Shown: positions 47,843 through 56,847, counted from the first letter of the stretch. The stretch: 64,000 nt of DNA from JADGOV01 sp963814355 (GCA_963814355.1 CAWFCZ010000015.1:118024-182023); one strand, 5' to 3'. Notes: generated from the sequence alone by a model not told the origin. Numbers and translations are program-made.

Positions 47843-48994
47843 GTGCCCGTCGCCCAGCCGCCCGCGCCGCCGCTCGCCGAGGTGATCGACGCCCTGGAGC
47901 GCCGCTACGACCCGGCGTGGGCGATGCCGTGGGATGCGGTCGGGCTGGTGGCCGGCGACCCGGCGGCGCCGGTACGGCGGGTGCTCTTCGCGGTGGATCC
48001 TGTTGCGGCGGTGGCGCGGGAGGCGATCGCCGCCGGTTTCGACCTGCTAGTCACCCACCACCCGCTCTTCCTCACCCCGGTGCACGAGGTGAGCGCGACC
48101 ACAGCCAAAGGCCGGCTGGTGCACCGCCTGATCCGGTCCGGGGTAGCTCTCTACGTCGCGCACACCAACGCCGATGTGGCCAAACCCGGCGTCTCCGACG
48201 CGCTGGCCGCGGTGCTCGGGCTGGGGGACGTCGAACCGCTGCGCGGCGAGGGCGAGACCCTCGACAAGCTGGTGACCTTCGTACCGCATACCGACGCCGA
48301 CCGGGTGATCGACGCGCTGGCCGCCGCGGGCGCCGGGACGATCGGGAACTACGCCCGCTGCGCCTGGACCACGACCGGCACCGGCACGTTCCGGCCCGGC
48401 GTCGGCGCCTCCCCGGCGATCGGCCGGCCGGGTGAGATCGAGGTCGTCGGAGAAACCCGGGTGGAGATGGTGGCGCCCCGGACCGCCCGGCGGGCGGTAC
48501 TCGGCGCGCTGCTGGCGGCGCATCCGTACGAGGAACCCGCCTACGACGTGTTCGAGATGGCCGCGCTGCCGGGTCCGCGCGGCCTCGGCCGGGTCGGGGA
48601 GCTGCCGGAAGCGAGGACGCTGGCCGATTTCACCCGAACCGCGGCCCGAGCGTTGCCGGCTACGGTCTGGGGCGTGCGCGCGGCCGGTGACCCGCAGCGG
48701 ACGGTACGCCGCGTCGCGGTGTGCGGCGGTTCCGGCGGCGAACTCGCGGAGGCCGCGGCGCGGGCCGGCGCCGACGTGCTGCTCACCGCCGACCTGCGAC
48801 ACCACCCCACATCCGAGGCCGTCGAGGAAGCCGGCGCCGGGGGCATCGGGCTCCTCGACGCGGCGCACTGGGCCACCGAGGCGCCGTGGCTGGCCACCGC
48901 GGCCCGAGGACTGCAGGTCGACCTGGCCGATACGGTGACCGCGACAGTGAGCACCGTCGTGACCGACCCCTGGACTGTGAGCGAGCGAACGTGA
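47843..48994 (+). CDS. Nif3-like dinuclear metal centre hexameric protein
   Basis: 383 residues from GTG 47843. Metal-binding motifs: DLLVTHHPLFLTPVHEV (His-His), LYVAHTNADVAKPGVSDAL and, near the end, VLLTADLRHHPTSEAVEEAG with GLLDAAHWATE. An inserted domain of about 120 residues holds AAHPYEEPAYDVFEMAAL, as in the long Nif3 forms (GTP cyclohydrolase I type 2 homologues). Exact function is unknown in the family. It is the first of three coupled genes; its stop overlaps the next GTG. Confidence 0.9.
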   Translation: MPVAQPPAPPLAEVIDALERRYDPAWAMPWDAVGLVAGDPAAPVRRVLFAVDPVAAVAREAIAAGFDLLVTHHPLFLTPVHEVSATTAKGRLVHRLIRSGVALYVAHTNADVAKPGVSDALAAVLGLGDVEPLRGEGETLDKLVTFVPHTDADRVIDALAAAGAGTIGNYARCAWTTTGTGTFRPGVGASPAIGRPGEIEVVGETRVEMVAPRTARRAVLGALLAAHPYEEPAYDVFEMAALPGPRGLGRVGELPEARTLADFTRTAARALPATVWGVRAAGDPQRTVRRVAVCGGSGGELAEAAARAGADVLLTADLRHHPTSEAVEEAGAGGIGLLDAAHWATEAPWLATAARGLQVDLADTVTATVSTVVTDPWTVSERT

Positions 48995-49734
48995 ACGCGC
49001 CCCCCGATCGTCAGCTCCGCCTGCTCGACCTGCAAGCCGCGGACGCCGACCTCGCCCGGCTGGCGCATCGTCGCCGAACGCTTCCCGAGCTGGTCGTTCT
49101 GGCCGACCTGGAGGACCGGATCGGTCGGCTCTCCGACGAGGTGGCGGCCGCCGGTTTGCAGGACAGCGACCTGGGAAAGGACCAGCGCCGGCTGGAGGCT
49201 GACGTGGACCTGGTGGCGAACCGGGCGCAGCGCGACCGCCAGCGGCTGGAGACCGGGGCCGTCGGTTCCCCGCGCGAGTTGGAAAGCCTGCAATCCGAGC
49301 TGACCTCGCTGCGCCGCCGGCAGGACGACCTGGAGGAGCAGGTGCTGGCGGTCATGGAGGCCCGGGAGCAGCTGCAGGCCACGATCGCGGACCTGTCGGC
49401 CGAGGCCGAGCGGCTGGCCGAAGAACGGGAGGCGACCGCGCAGCGCTGCTCCACCGCCACCGAGGAGATTGACCGGGCGGTTGCGCTGCGCACCTCTGAG
49501 CGGGCAATGCTCGCCCAGGAGCTTCCGGAGGACCTGCTGACCCTGTACGAGAAGGTGCGGGCGGACAAGGGCGGGGTGGGCGCCGCCGCTTTGCTACGTG
49601 GCCGGTGCGACGGCTGCCACCTGACCCTGTCCGGCCAGGACATCGCCATGCTGCGGTCGGCGCCGCCGGAGGCTGTGATCAGGTGCGAGGAGTGCCGCCG
49701 CATTCTGGTACGCACGGCCGAGTCCGGACTGTGA
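48991..49734 (+). CDS. Coiled-coil protein with C-terminal C4 zinc ribbon
   Basis: 247 residues. Residues 10-185 are a long antiparallel coiled coil (LRLLDLQAADADLARLAHRR, ELESLQSELTSLRRRQDDLEEQ). The C-terminal zinc ribbon has RGRCDGCHLTLSGQD and IRCEECRRILV. It matches the CT398-like / zf-RING_7 family found next to Nif3 and RNase H genes in actinobacteria. It may bridge RNA or proteins; no biochemical role is established. GTG 48991 lies in the nif3 stop and its own stop overlaps the next GTG. Confidence 0.9.
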   Translation: MNAPPDRQLRLLDLQAADADLARLAHRRRTLPELVVLADLEDRIGRLSDEVAAAGLQDSDLGKDQRRLEADVDLVANRAQRDRQRLETGAVGSPRELESLQSELTSLRRRQDDLEEQVLAVMEAREQLQATIADLSAEAERLAEEREATAQRCSTATEEIDRAVALRTSERAMLAQELPEDLLTLYEKVRADKGGVGAAALLRGRCDGCHLTLSGQDIAMLRSAPPEAVIRCEECRRILVRTAESGL

Positions 49735-50945
49735 GGCCCGGCGAGGGAGAAGGGGTCACGGCCTCGGCTGACGGCGGCCACCGGCTGGTAGTCGAGGCCG
49801 ACGGCGGCTCCCGCGGCAACCCCGGCCCAGCCGGCTACGGCGCGGTGGTGCGGGACGCCGCCACCGGCGAGGTGCTGCGGGAAGTAGCCGCCGGGATCGG
49901 CTGGGCGACCAACAACGTCGCGGAGTACCAAGGGCTGATCGCCGGGCTGCGGGCCGCCGCCGAGTGCCGGCCCGCCGCGGTCGAGGTCCGGATGGACTCG
50001 AAGCTCGTCGTGGAGCAGATGTCCGGGCGCTGGCAGGTCAAGCACCCGGACATGCGGATCCTGGCCATGCAGGCGTTCGAGTTGGTCCGGAGCCTGCCGG
50101 CGGTCACGTTCCGCCACATTCCCCGGGAGCGCAACCGCCACGCCGACCGGTTGGCGAACGAGGCGATGGACGCCGCCGCCCGCGGCGCCACCTGGGCGCC
50201 CGTGCCGGCGCGGCCGCCGGCCGCGGCGGCAGACGCGCCGGCCGAGTCCGGCAGCCAGTCCTACGGATGGCGGGCAGCCACCGGGACGGCGACGGTAACC
50301 GTCCTGCTCCGCCACGGCGCCACCGCACTGACTGCGGAGCGCCGCTTCAGCGGGGCCGGCGAGATCGACCTGGCACCGGTCGGGGTGGAACAGGCTCGGG
50401 CGGCCGCCGACCGGCTCACCGGTGACGCGCCGTTCGCGGCCGTGGTCAGCTCGCCGTTGACCCGCGCGCGGCACACCGCCGAGATCGTCGCCGGCGCACT
50501 GGGGCTCGACCTGTCCCTCGATGAGGACCTCCGCGAGACGGACTTCGGCCGGTGGGAGGGCGCGACCTTCACTGAGGTGTCGCGGCGCTGGCCGGCCGAG
50601 CTGGCCGCCTGGCTGGCCTCACCGGACGTGGCGCCGCCGGACGGGGAGAGCTTCAGCGCCACCGCGAAGCGGGTACGCCGCGCGCGGGACGCCCTGCTGG
50701 CCCGCTTCGGCGGCCGGCGGGTGCTGGCGGTCTCCCACGTCACACCGATCAAGACGCTGGTGAGGATCGCGCTGGATGCCCCGCCGCAGGCGCTGCACCG
50801 GATGATGCTCGATCCGGTAGGGCTCACCGAGATCGACTGGTACGACGACGGCCCGGCCGTGCTCCGGCGGCTCAACGATGTCGCGCACTACCGGCAGCCC
50901 ACCCCTGAGGTCACACCCGCCCGTGATGTCACACCGGCCCCTTAG
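49731..50945 (+). CDS. Bifunctional RNase HI / acid phosphatase
   Basis: 404 residues from GTG 49731 (another GTG at 49755). The RNase HI domain (1-150) has VVEADGGSRGNPGPAGYGAV, NNVAEYQGLIAGL and VRMDSKLVVEQMSG, giving the D-E-D catalytic set. After an alanine/proline linker comes a histidine phosphatase domain with VLLRHGATALTAERR (RHG), SPLTRARHTAEIV and AVSHVTPIKTLV. This two-domain form is known from mycobacteria and Streptomyces, where the N-terminus removes RNA from RNA-DNA hybrids and the C-terminus has alpha-ribazole/acid phosphatase activity. Confidence 0.93.
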   Translation: MRPGEGEGVTASADGGHRLVVEADGGSRGNPGPAGYGAVVRDAATGEVLREVAAGIGWATNNVAEYQGLIAGLRAAAECRPAAVEVRMDSKLVVEQMSGRWQVKHPDMRILAMQAFELVRSLPAVTFRHIPRERNRHADRLANEAMDAAARGATWAPVPARPPAAAADAPAESGSQSYGWRAATGTATVTVLLRHGATALTAERRFSGAGEIDLAPVGVEQARAAADRLTGDAPFAAVVSSPLTRARHTAEIVAGALGLDLSLDEDLRETDFGRWEGATFTEVSRRWPAELAAWLASPDVAPPDGESFSATAKRVRRARDALLARFGGRRVLAVSHVTPIKTLVRIALDAPPQALHRMMLDPVGLTEIDWYDDGPAVLRRLNDVAHYRQPTPEVTPARDVTPAP

Positions 50946-50977
50946 CCTGCCGGTAACCGACTCACGTGGAGATCAGC

Positions 50978-52039
50978 ATGCCCTCGAGGCATCCGGCACA
51001 GTGTGTGGTCCCGCCGTACCTGGTGGAGGCCATCGCCCGAAACGGCACGCCCGAGCAGCGGGACTGGGCCGTGCGGACACTGTCCCTGGACGCGACGATC
51101 CGCTCGCAACGCGTGCATGCCCTGCGACAGCGGGGTGCGGCCCCCTGGTATGCGGGTCGGCTGGCCACCGGCCCGCAGGTCGAGCCGCAGCGCACCATCT
51201 ACGACGCCGGTCAGCAGGAAAGCCTGCCCGGGCGGCTGGTCCGCGCCGAGGGCGCCGCGCCGAGCTCGGACACGGCGGTCAACCAGGCCTACGACGGCCT
51301 GGGCTCCACGTTTGTTTTCTACCGCGACGTGTTCGGCCGCGACTCGATCGACGACGCTGGTATGCCGATGTTGGCCACCGTGCACTTCGGCGCCGGCTGG
51401 GACAACGCTCAGTGGAACGGCGACCAGATGGTCTTCGGCGACGGTGACGGCACCCTCTTCGGCCCGTTCACCGCCTCCCTCGACGTCATCGGCCATGAGC
51501 TGACGCACGGCGTCACGCAGTACGAGGCGCAGCTCGCCTACCTCGACCAGTCCGGCGCGCTCAACGAGTCGGTGTCGGACTGCTTCGGCAGCATGGTGAA
51601 GCAGTATGCGCTCGGGCAGACCGCCGAGCGGGCCGACTGGCTGATCGGCGCCGAGCTCATACTGCCGGACTTCCACGGCAAGGCGCTGCGGTCGATGAAG
51701 GACCCGGGCACCGCCTACGACGATCCGGTGCTGGGCAAGGATCCGCAGCCGGCGGATATGAGCGGCTACGTCACCACCGCCCAGGACAACGGCGGGGTGC
51801 ATATCAACTCCGGTATCCCCAACCGGGCGTTCGCGCTCGCCGCGCTGGCCCTGGGCGGTTCAAGTTGGGACCGGGCCGGTCCGATCTGGTACGAGGCGCT
51901 GCGCGACCCACGAGTCCAGCCGCACACCCGGTTCGTCGGATTCGCCCAAGCGACGCTACGGGCGGCGCAGCATTCCTACGACGAGTCGGTGTCGACCGCC
52001 GTGCGCGGTGCGTGGGGGGAGGTCGGTGTCACCGTCTGA
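50978..52039 (+). CDS. M4 family (protealysin-like) metalloprotease
   Basis: 353 residues from ATG 50978 with GTGGAG upstream; GTG 50966 is also in frame. There is no signal peptide. The short N-terminal part CVVPPYLVEAIARNG is the protealysin-type propeptide. Catalytic motifs: DVIGHELTHGVTQYEAQ (HExxH), GALNESVSDCFGSMV (third zinc ligand Glu) and DNGGVHINSGIPNRAFALAA (His). Protealysin-like enzymes act inside or leak from the cell and are made together with a specific inhibitor. That inhibitor gene overlaps the 3' end here. Confidence 0.92.
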   Translation: MPSRHPAQCVVPPYLVEAIARNGTPEQRDWAVRTLSLDATIRSQRVHALRQRGAAPWYAGRLATGPQVEPQRTIYDAGQQESLPGRLVRAEGAAPSSDTAVNQAYDGLGSTFVFYRDVFGRDSIDDAGMPMLATVHFGAGWDNAQWNGDQMVFGDGDGTLFGPFTASLDVIGHELTHGVTQYEAQLAYLDQSGALNESVSDCFGSMVKQYALGQTAERADWLIGAELILPDFHGKALRSMKDPGTAYDDPVLGKDPQPADMSGYVTTAQDNGGVHINSGIPNRAFALAALALGGSSWDRAGPIWYEALRDPRVQPHTRFVGFAQATLRAAQHSYDESVSTAVRGAWGEVGVTV

Positions 52040-52349
52040 ACCGGTGCGGGTCACCGTCCGGCGAAGCGGCGGCGTGACCGGTATTACGCGGGCCTGGACG
52101 GCGAACACCGCGGATCTGCCGGTCGCGGCCGCGGATGAGCTACGCCACCTTGTGGCCGCCGGTGAGCCCTTCCTCGGGTCTGCACCGCTGCTGGCCCACC
52201 CCGGCCTGCCGGACGCCTTCACCTACGAGGTGGCGGTTACCGACGCCGCCGGGCTGCGCCGCGCGGCCGTGGATTCCTCGACGGCCCCACCGGCTTTGCG
52301 GGCGTTGCTGGAGTGGGTGCTGGCTGCCGGTCGGATCGGGCCGACGTAG
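52026..52349 (+). CDS. Emfourin-like protealysin inhibitor
   Basis: 107 residues from GTG 52026, overlapping the protease gene by 14 bases in another frame. The segments VRVTVRRSGGVTGITRAW, DELRHLVAAGE, PDAFTYEVAVTDAAGLR and PPALRALLEWVL follow the emfourin (M4in) pattern of inhibitors encoded with protealysin-like proteases. Emfourin of Serratia binds and blocks its cognate M4 protease. Together the two genes form a protease/inhibitor module, suggesting tight control of intracellular proteolysis. The stop codon lies in the first unit of the promoter repeats of the rnpB fragment. Confidence 0.85.
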   Translation: MSPSEPVRVTVRRSGGVTGITRAWTANTADLPVAAADELRHLVAAGEPFLGSAPLLAHPGLPDAFTYEVAVTDAAGLRRAAVDSSTAPPALRALLEWVLAAGRIGPT

Positions 52350-52380
52350 ATTTGGCCGACGTAGATTTGGCTGACGTAGA
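52340..52380 (+). repeat. 15-bp tandem repeat containing repeated -10-like elements
   Basis: GCCGACGTAGATTTG occurs at 52340-52354 and 52355-52369, then a variant GCTGACGTAGA at 52370-52380 followed by GTGGG. Each unit has a TAGATT/TAGAGT hexamer, the last positioned as the -10 box of the truncated rnpB copy. The first unit overlaps the emfourin stop codon. Confidence 0.75.
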
Positions 52381-52391
52381 GTGGGCAAGAC

Positions 52392-52592
52392 GGTGGACGA
52401 GCCGGCCGGGCGGTCGCGTCGGGTGCCTGCGGGCATCCGACGAGGAAGGTCCGGGCTCCACAGGGCAGGGTGGTGGGTAACGCCCACCCGGGGTGACCCG
52501 CGGGACAGTGCCACAGAAAGCAGACCGCCCGCGGCGGCGCGAAGGCGTCGACGCGGGTAAGGGTGAAACGGTGGTGTAAGAGACCACCAGCG
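52392..52592 (+). ncRNA. rnpB: Truncated 5' half of RNase P RNA gene
   Basis: These 201 bases match the first half of the complete rnpB at 57313-57513 with two substitutions (T/C at 52394, A/C at 52440). They include the P1 5' strand GGTGGACGAG and the universally conserved GGTCCGGGCTCCACAGGGCA. The match stops abruptly after CACCAGCG. The 3' half (catalytic core pairings and the P1 3' strand) is absent, so the transcript cannot be functional RNase P RNA. It has a -10-like TAGAGT 11 bases upstream and may still be transcribed. Confidence 0.92.
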
Positions 52593-52940
52593 GCTGTACC
52601 CCGGATCCGCGGCTGTCGGTGCCGGTTCATCACCAGGTCCAGGAAGCAATCGCGCCAACTCGCGCCGCGCGGCCCCCAGCACATCGTTGGCCGTTGGCCG
52701 CGGTGGGCCTCCCGGATCGTGCGGCCGGGTCGGCCGGACGCGGACGGTCCGAACGTGCTGAGCGGGCATGGTCCGCGCCTGTCGATGAACATTGCCGACG
52801 ACCGTCGCCGACGCCTTGGCCCAGGGTTTCGCCGCCGCATTCGCGGCGCTCGCGGCCGCCCTCCGGGATCGGACTCGGCGGGCTGCGCAACGCCGCTTTG
52901 GCGAAATGATTCGCGATCGTGACGGTGTAGTTGATCGGGG
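52593..52940. other. Intergenic stretch with no supportable gene
   Basis: About 350 bases follow the break in rnpB. Several frames are open because of high GC, but none has a good start, a ribosome binding site or recognisable homology. It may contain one end of the inserted segment. No recombinase remnant could be recognised. Confidence 0.4.
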
Positions 52941-53681
52941 TCAGTGCGCGCCTCCACGTGACCGCGCTGTGGAGTGAAGGTCGCGAGTGGGAGTGACGTC
53001 GTTCCTCGTGCCCAGACCCTGGGTGAGCCCACGGTCTATCACGTCGGACGCTTCGACGAGAAGGGCCACGGATCGAGCGGGCCTTGCAGCGGTGGCGAGC
53101 CAGGCCATAGCCAGCGCAGTGAGGCTCCAGGCGATCAGGTCGACCCAGGCCAGGCCGAGGAAGACGGTGGTGACGAAGTGGAGCGGCTGGGAGATCGTGA
53201 GTGCCCAGCCGAGGACCGGAGGGAGCACGCGGCTGCGTAGGCAGAGCACGCCGAGGAGAACGGTCCCCAGGACGTGGGCTGCCACGAAGACGCCTAGCCC
53301 GACCCCGTAGGACGGGTGCAGCCCGTCGATCAGCTTGGCGGTAATGGCTGGGTCGAGACCCTGGGAGGCTCCGGTCCACAGCACCATGTCGCCGACGAGC
53401 ACGATGGGGAGGCTGAGGTAGCCGACCACGACGAGTCCGAACGCCCAGGCGCGCAGGCGGCCGGCCGGGAGGGCGCCGCGGACAGCGTACAGACCCGGCG
53501 CGAGGGTGAGGGTGGCTACCAGACCCAACCACAGCACCGCACTCTCCTGGCCTGGGTGGGCGGCGACGGCACGGGCGGAGGCGGTGCCGTCGGACGCCGT
53601 GTAGTAGGGCAGCAGGAAGCGCAGGAGGGCAACGCACACCGGACCGAGGGCTGCCAGCACGATCGTCAGCGGGCGCTTCAT
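52941..53681 (-). CDS. Multi-pass membrane protein, DUF4386-like
   Basis: 246 residues from ATG 53681. Six hydrophobic segments are visible, e.g. TIVLAALGPVCVALLRFLLP, AVLWLGLVATLTLAPGLYAV, WAFGLVVVGYLSLPIVLVGD, GVFVAAHVLGTVLLGVL, and VTTVFLGLAWVDLIAWSLTA. The general pattern is that of DUF4386-like proteins, which have no known function. It overlaps the upstream 117-residue membrane protein gene (ATGA). Both are divergent from the histidine kinase gene and may be its regulatory target. Confidence 0.72.
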   Translation of the reverse strand: MKRPLTIVLAALGPVCVALLRFLLPYYTASDGTASARAVAAHPGQESAVLWLGLVATLTLAPGLYAVRGALPAGRLRAWAFGLVVVGYLSLPIVLVGDMVLWTGASQGLDPAITAKLIDGLHPSYGVGLGVFVAAHVLGTVLLGVLCLRSRVLPPVLGWALTISQPLHFVTTVFLGLAWVDLIAWSLTALAMAWLATAARPARSVALLVEASDVIDRGLTQGLGTRNDVTPTRDLHSTARSRGGAH

Positions 53682-54031
53682 ACTGCAACCGCTGCTGTGC
53701 GGGCCGGCAGTGCCACGAGCAGGATGCCGACGACGGTGACGGCCACGATCGCAGCGGCAAGGACGAGCGCGGCAGTGGGCACGTGGCCGACGAGGAAAGC
53801 GGGGACGGCGCTCAGCGCTGAGAGTCCCCGCAGTGCGACGAGCGGCGCGAGCGCCCAGCGGCGGCCGCGCCCCGCCACCGCCACCAGGACGAGCGAGGCG
53901 GCGCCCAGAACGGCGCCTGCGATCGCGATGGAGTAGGGCGGGTGCTCACCGTCGGTCACGGCGAGGTCGGCGATGTCGACCAAGGACAGCACAGCGAGGA
54001 TCACCAGTCCGGCGCTTCTGCTTCTGGTCAT
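53678..54031 (-). CDS. Small four-helix membrane protein
   Basis: 117 residues from ATG 54031, four hydrophobic helices: GLVILAVLSLVDIADLAV, YSIAIAGAVLGAASLVLVAV, LAPLVALRGLSALSAVPAFL, and ALVLAAAIVAVTVVGILLVA. No motif suggests an activity. The stop overlaps the start of the next membrane protein. The ribosome binding site GGAGGA is close to the ATG. The pair is likely induced by the divergent two-component system. Confidence 0.7.
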   Translation of the reverse strand: MTRSRSAGLVILAVLSLVDIADLAVTDGEHPPYSIAIAGAVLGAASLVLVAVAGRGRRWALAPLVALRGLSALSAVPAFLVGHVPTAALVLAAAIVAVTVVGILLVALPARTAAVAV

Positions 54032-54171
54032 GTCTTCCTCCGGCGAGTCGGGGCTGCGGGGGCGCTCTCATACTCGGTTCCCGGTTTGCCTGACCGCGAG
54101 GCCCTATCGCCCCGGTCACCGGGAGGTCGCCTGGGCGGCTCGGGAAGATCGCCCGAGACAGCGGGGGCCGG

Positions 54172-56100
54172 GTGGGCGAGACTCGGTTCGTGCAGATCAA
54201 GGCGGCCGTCGCGACGCTCGCGGGTGGCTGCCTGCTGCTTGCGGGGGTCTCGGCGGTGGCCTGGGCCATGGTCGGGTGGTCGTTCGGCGAGGCGGTCGAC
54301 GCGTTCGTGGTGAGCAACCTCGTGATCGGTCTGAGCTTCGGAGCCTGCGGCGCGATCGTCGCGTGGTGTCGCCCGGCTCATCCGGTGGGATGGCTCTTCC
54401 TGGTGGGCGGGCTCTGCCAGACAGCCAGCGCCGCGTGTGCGACCTTGGCCCAGCTCACCATCGACCACGGGGACACGCTCTGGCTGACCCGGCTGCTCGT
54501 CACCGTTTTCGCCGTCGCGTGGCCGGTGCACATCGGTGTCTGCCTGCCGTTATCGCTCTACCTGCTGCCCGATGGGCGACTGCCGTCGCCGCGCTGGCGG
54601 CCGTGGTTCGCGCTGTTCGCGGTGACGTCGCCGCTGTTCGTGCTGGAGAACGGCAACAGTCACTCCGACGGCACCTTCCCAGACGGCTTCCTGCTCCTGC
54701 CGGTCGACCGCGCGTGGTCGGTGCTGTGGTCGGCCAGCGAGCTGCGCTGGGTGCTCTCGATGCTGGTCGGGCTCGCCGCCCTCGCCACCCACTACGTCAA
54801 GGGTGACGAGGTGGTGCGCCGTCAGGTGCTATGGGTGGTGCTCTCCGCGGGCTTCGTGCTAGCAGCGGTCGCGCCATGGGCCCTGGTCGCGGGCATCCCG
54901 CTGGTCGTACTGTTCGCAATCCCGCTGCTGCCGGCCGGTGTCGCGGTGGCGATCCTGCGGCACGGTCTGCTCGACATCCGGCTCGTCCTGGCCCGCGGCG
55001 TCGCCTACCTCCTGCTGTCCGCCCTCGTGCTTGCCGGGTACGCCGCGCTCGTGCTGGTGCTGGCCGGCGTCGCGTCGGCACTACTGGTGGCCATGCTGGC
55101 CCTACCGCTGCGTGCGCGCCTGCAGACCGCGGTCGAGCGCGTGCTCTACGGCGATCGAGGAGACCCGGCCCGCGTCGCGGCCGAGGTGGGCGGTGCCTTG
55201 CCGGACCTGTCGGCCGGTCTCGACGCGGTGCGCACCAGCATGCGACTGCCCTACGTCGCGATCCGTGACGACGGGCATCAGATCCTCGGCTCGTCGGGCA
55301 GCCCCTGCAACGAGCTCGTCGAGCTCAGGCTGGGTGATCGAGTCACCCTCGAGCTGGGGCTGCGCAGCGGAGAGCGGAGGCTCGCGGCCGCTGACGCCCG
55401 TGTGCTCGCCATGCTGTCCGGCCCGCTGGCCGTCGCGGTGTCGGCCACCACTGCCGCCCGAGACCTGCAGCTCGCCCGCGAGCGGCTGGTCACCGCCCGC
55501 GAGGAGGAACGGCGTCGCTTGCGCCGCGACCTGCACGACGGCCTCGGCACCCTGCTCACCGGAGTTGTCCTCTCCGCCGACGCGGCCGCCAACACCTCCG
55601 CTTCCCATCCGGGTGAGTCGGCCGAGCTGCTCGCCACCGTGCGGTCCGAGTTGCGCACCGCGGTGCACGAGGTGCGCCGCCTCGTGGACGATCTCCGCCC
55701 CGTCGCCGTCCACGAGCTGGGTCTGGTGCATGCGCTGGAGGTCCGGGCCGCGCAGACTCTGTACCGAGCCGATGGAGGGCCGCTGGAGGTCACGGTGGAG
55801 AACGATCTCGACCGGCCGCTGCCCGCGGCCCTGGAGGTTGCGGCCTATCGCATCGCCACCGAAGCGCTCACCAACGTCGCGCGCCACGCAGACGCGTCTC
55901 GCGCCACGATCCGGATGAGCGTGCGCAACGGGGCCCTCGAGGTCGAGGTGCATGACGATGGCCCTGCCAAGCCCTGGGGCATCGGCGTCGGCACTCACAG
56001 CATGTGTGAGCGGGCCGAGGAGCTCGGTGGCACCTGCGAGCGCGGGCCGGGTCCCGACGGTGGCGTGGTGCGCGCCCGCATCCCGATCGGGGCGGCATGA
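54172..56100 (+). CDS. NarL-type sensor histidine kinase with multi-pass membrane domain
   Basis: 642 residues from GTG 54172. Residues 1-320 contain about eight membrane segments (e.g. AVATLAGGCLLLAGVSAVAW, WLFLVGGLCQTASAACATLA, YLLLSALVLAGYAALVLVLAG). A GAF-like region follows, then the HisKA_3 dimerisation domain EEERRRLRRDLHDGLGTLLTG with the phosphorylated His in RRDLHDGLG. The ATPase domain has YRIATEALTNVARHADAS and VEVHDDGPAKPWGIGVGTHSM. It phosphorylates the co-encoded response regulator (ATGA overlap). Confidence 0.92.
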   Translation: MGETRFVQIKAAVATLAGGCLLLAGVSAVAWAMVGWSFGEAVDAFVVSNLVIGLSFGACGAIVAWCRPAHPVGWLFLVGGLCQTASAACATLAQLTIDHGDTLWLTRLLVTVFAVAWPVHIGVCLPLSLYLLPDGRLPSPRWRPWFALFAVTSPLFVLENGNSHSDGTFPDGFLLLPVDRAWSVLWSASELRWVLSMLVGLAALATHYVKGDEVVRRQVLWVVLSAGFVLAAVAPWALVAGIPLVVLFAIPLLPAGVAVAILRHGLLDIRLVLARGVAYLLLSALVLAGYAALVLVLAGVASALLVAMLALPLRARLQTAVERVLYGDRGDPARVAAEVGGALPDLSAGLDAVRTSMRLPYVAIRDDGHQILGSSGSPCNELVELRLGDRVTLELGLRSGERRLAAADARVLAMLSGPLAVAVSATTAARDLQLARERLVTAREEERRRLRRDLHDGLGTLLTGVVLSADAAANTSASHPGESAELLATVRSELRTAVHEVRRLVDDLRPVAVHELGLVHALEVRAAQTLYRADGGPLEVTVENDLDRPLPAALEVAAYRIATEALTNVARHADASRATIRMSVRNGALEVEVHDDGPAKPWGIGVGTHSMCERAEELGGTCERGPGPDGGVVRARIPIGAA

Positions 56101-56753
56101 TCCGGGTCCTGGTCGCCGACGATCATCCGGTGATGCGCAACGGTCTCGCAGCGCTCCTCGGCTCACTGAGCGGGATCGAGGTGGTCGCGCAGGCTGTCGA
56201 CGGCCAGGAGACGATCCGGGAGGCGGTGCTGCACCGGCCTGATGTGGTGTTGCTGGACCTGCAGATGCCCGGCACGGACGGGTTCGGGGCGCTGCGCCAG
56301 CTGTCCCGGTTCCTGCCAGGAACGGCAGTTTGTGTGCTCACGATGTTCAGCGACGACGACTCGCTGTTCGCCGCGATGCGAGCCGGTGCTCGCGGCTACC
56401 TCCTCAAGGGAGCCGAGCAGGAAGACATAGAGCGCGCCGTCCGCGGGGTCGCGGCCGGCGAAGCCGTCTTCGGATCCGGGGTCGCGCTACGCGTGCTCGC
56501 CCAGTTGACGGCCCCGCCACGTCAGGCGGACCCGTTTCCCGAGCTCACCCCTCGAGAAAGGGAGGTGCTCGATCTGCTCGCAGCGGGCCGGTCCCCACGA
56601 GAGGTGGCGAACCGTCTTGGCCTGGCCCCCAAGACGGTCGGCAACGTGGTGTCGAACATCCTGACCAAGCTCCGGCTCACTGACCGGGGACATGCAGCCA
56701 TCGTGGCGCGGGAGGCAGGCATGGGCGCGCCGGACGGATCACCGGCTGGATGA
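56097..56753 (+). CDS. NarL/LuxR-family response regulator
   Basis: 218 residues. Receiver domain: IRVLVADDHPVMRNGLAALL (acidic pair), DVVLLDLQMPGTDGFGAL (phospho-Asp), CVLTMFSDDDSLFAAMRAGARGYLLKG (Thr and Lys, in segments). LuxR helix-turn-helix: LTPREREVLDLLAAGRSPREV and LGLAPKTVGNVVSNILTKL. The start overlaps the kinase stop. Likely targets are the divergent membrane protein genes. Confidence 0.93.
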   Translation: MIRVLVADDHPVMRNGLAALLGSLSGIEVVAQAVDGQETIREAVLHRPDVVLLDLQMPGTDGFGALRQLSRFLPGTAVCVLTMFSDDDSLFAAMRAGARGYLLKGAEQEDIERAVRGVAAGEAVFGSGVALRVLAQLTAPPRQADPFPELTPREREVLDLLAAGRSPREVANRLGLAPKTVGNVVSNILTKLRLTDRGHAAIVAREAGMGAPDGSPAG

Positions 56754-56847
56754 CTGATGCGGACGGCCATGTCCGCCAGATTGAGGACTACGACCTCTAG
56801 CTCGACCCCGCGGTCGTCGAGACAGAGCCGGTACAGACCAACTCAAT

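Noticed and set aside
52237..52587. Antisense open frame over the rnpB fragment, repeated over the intact rnpB
   Set aside because: The two frames are alike only because the RNA gene is duplicated; there is no sign of coding.
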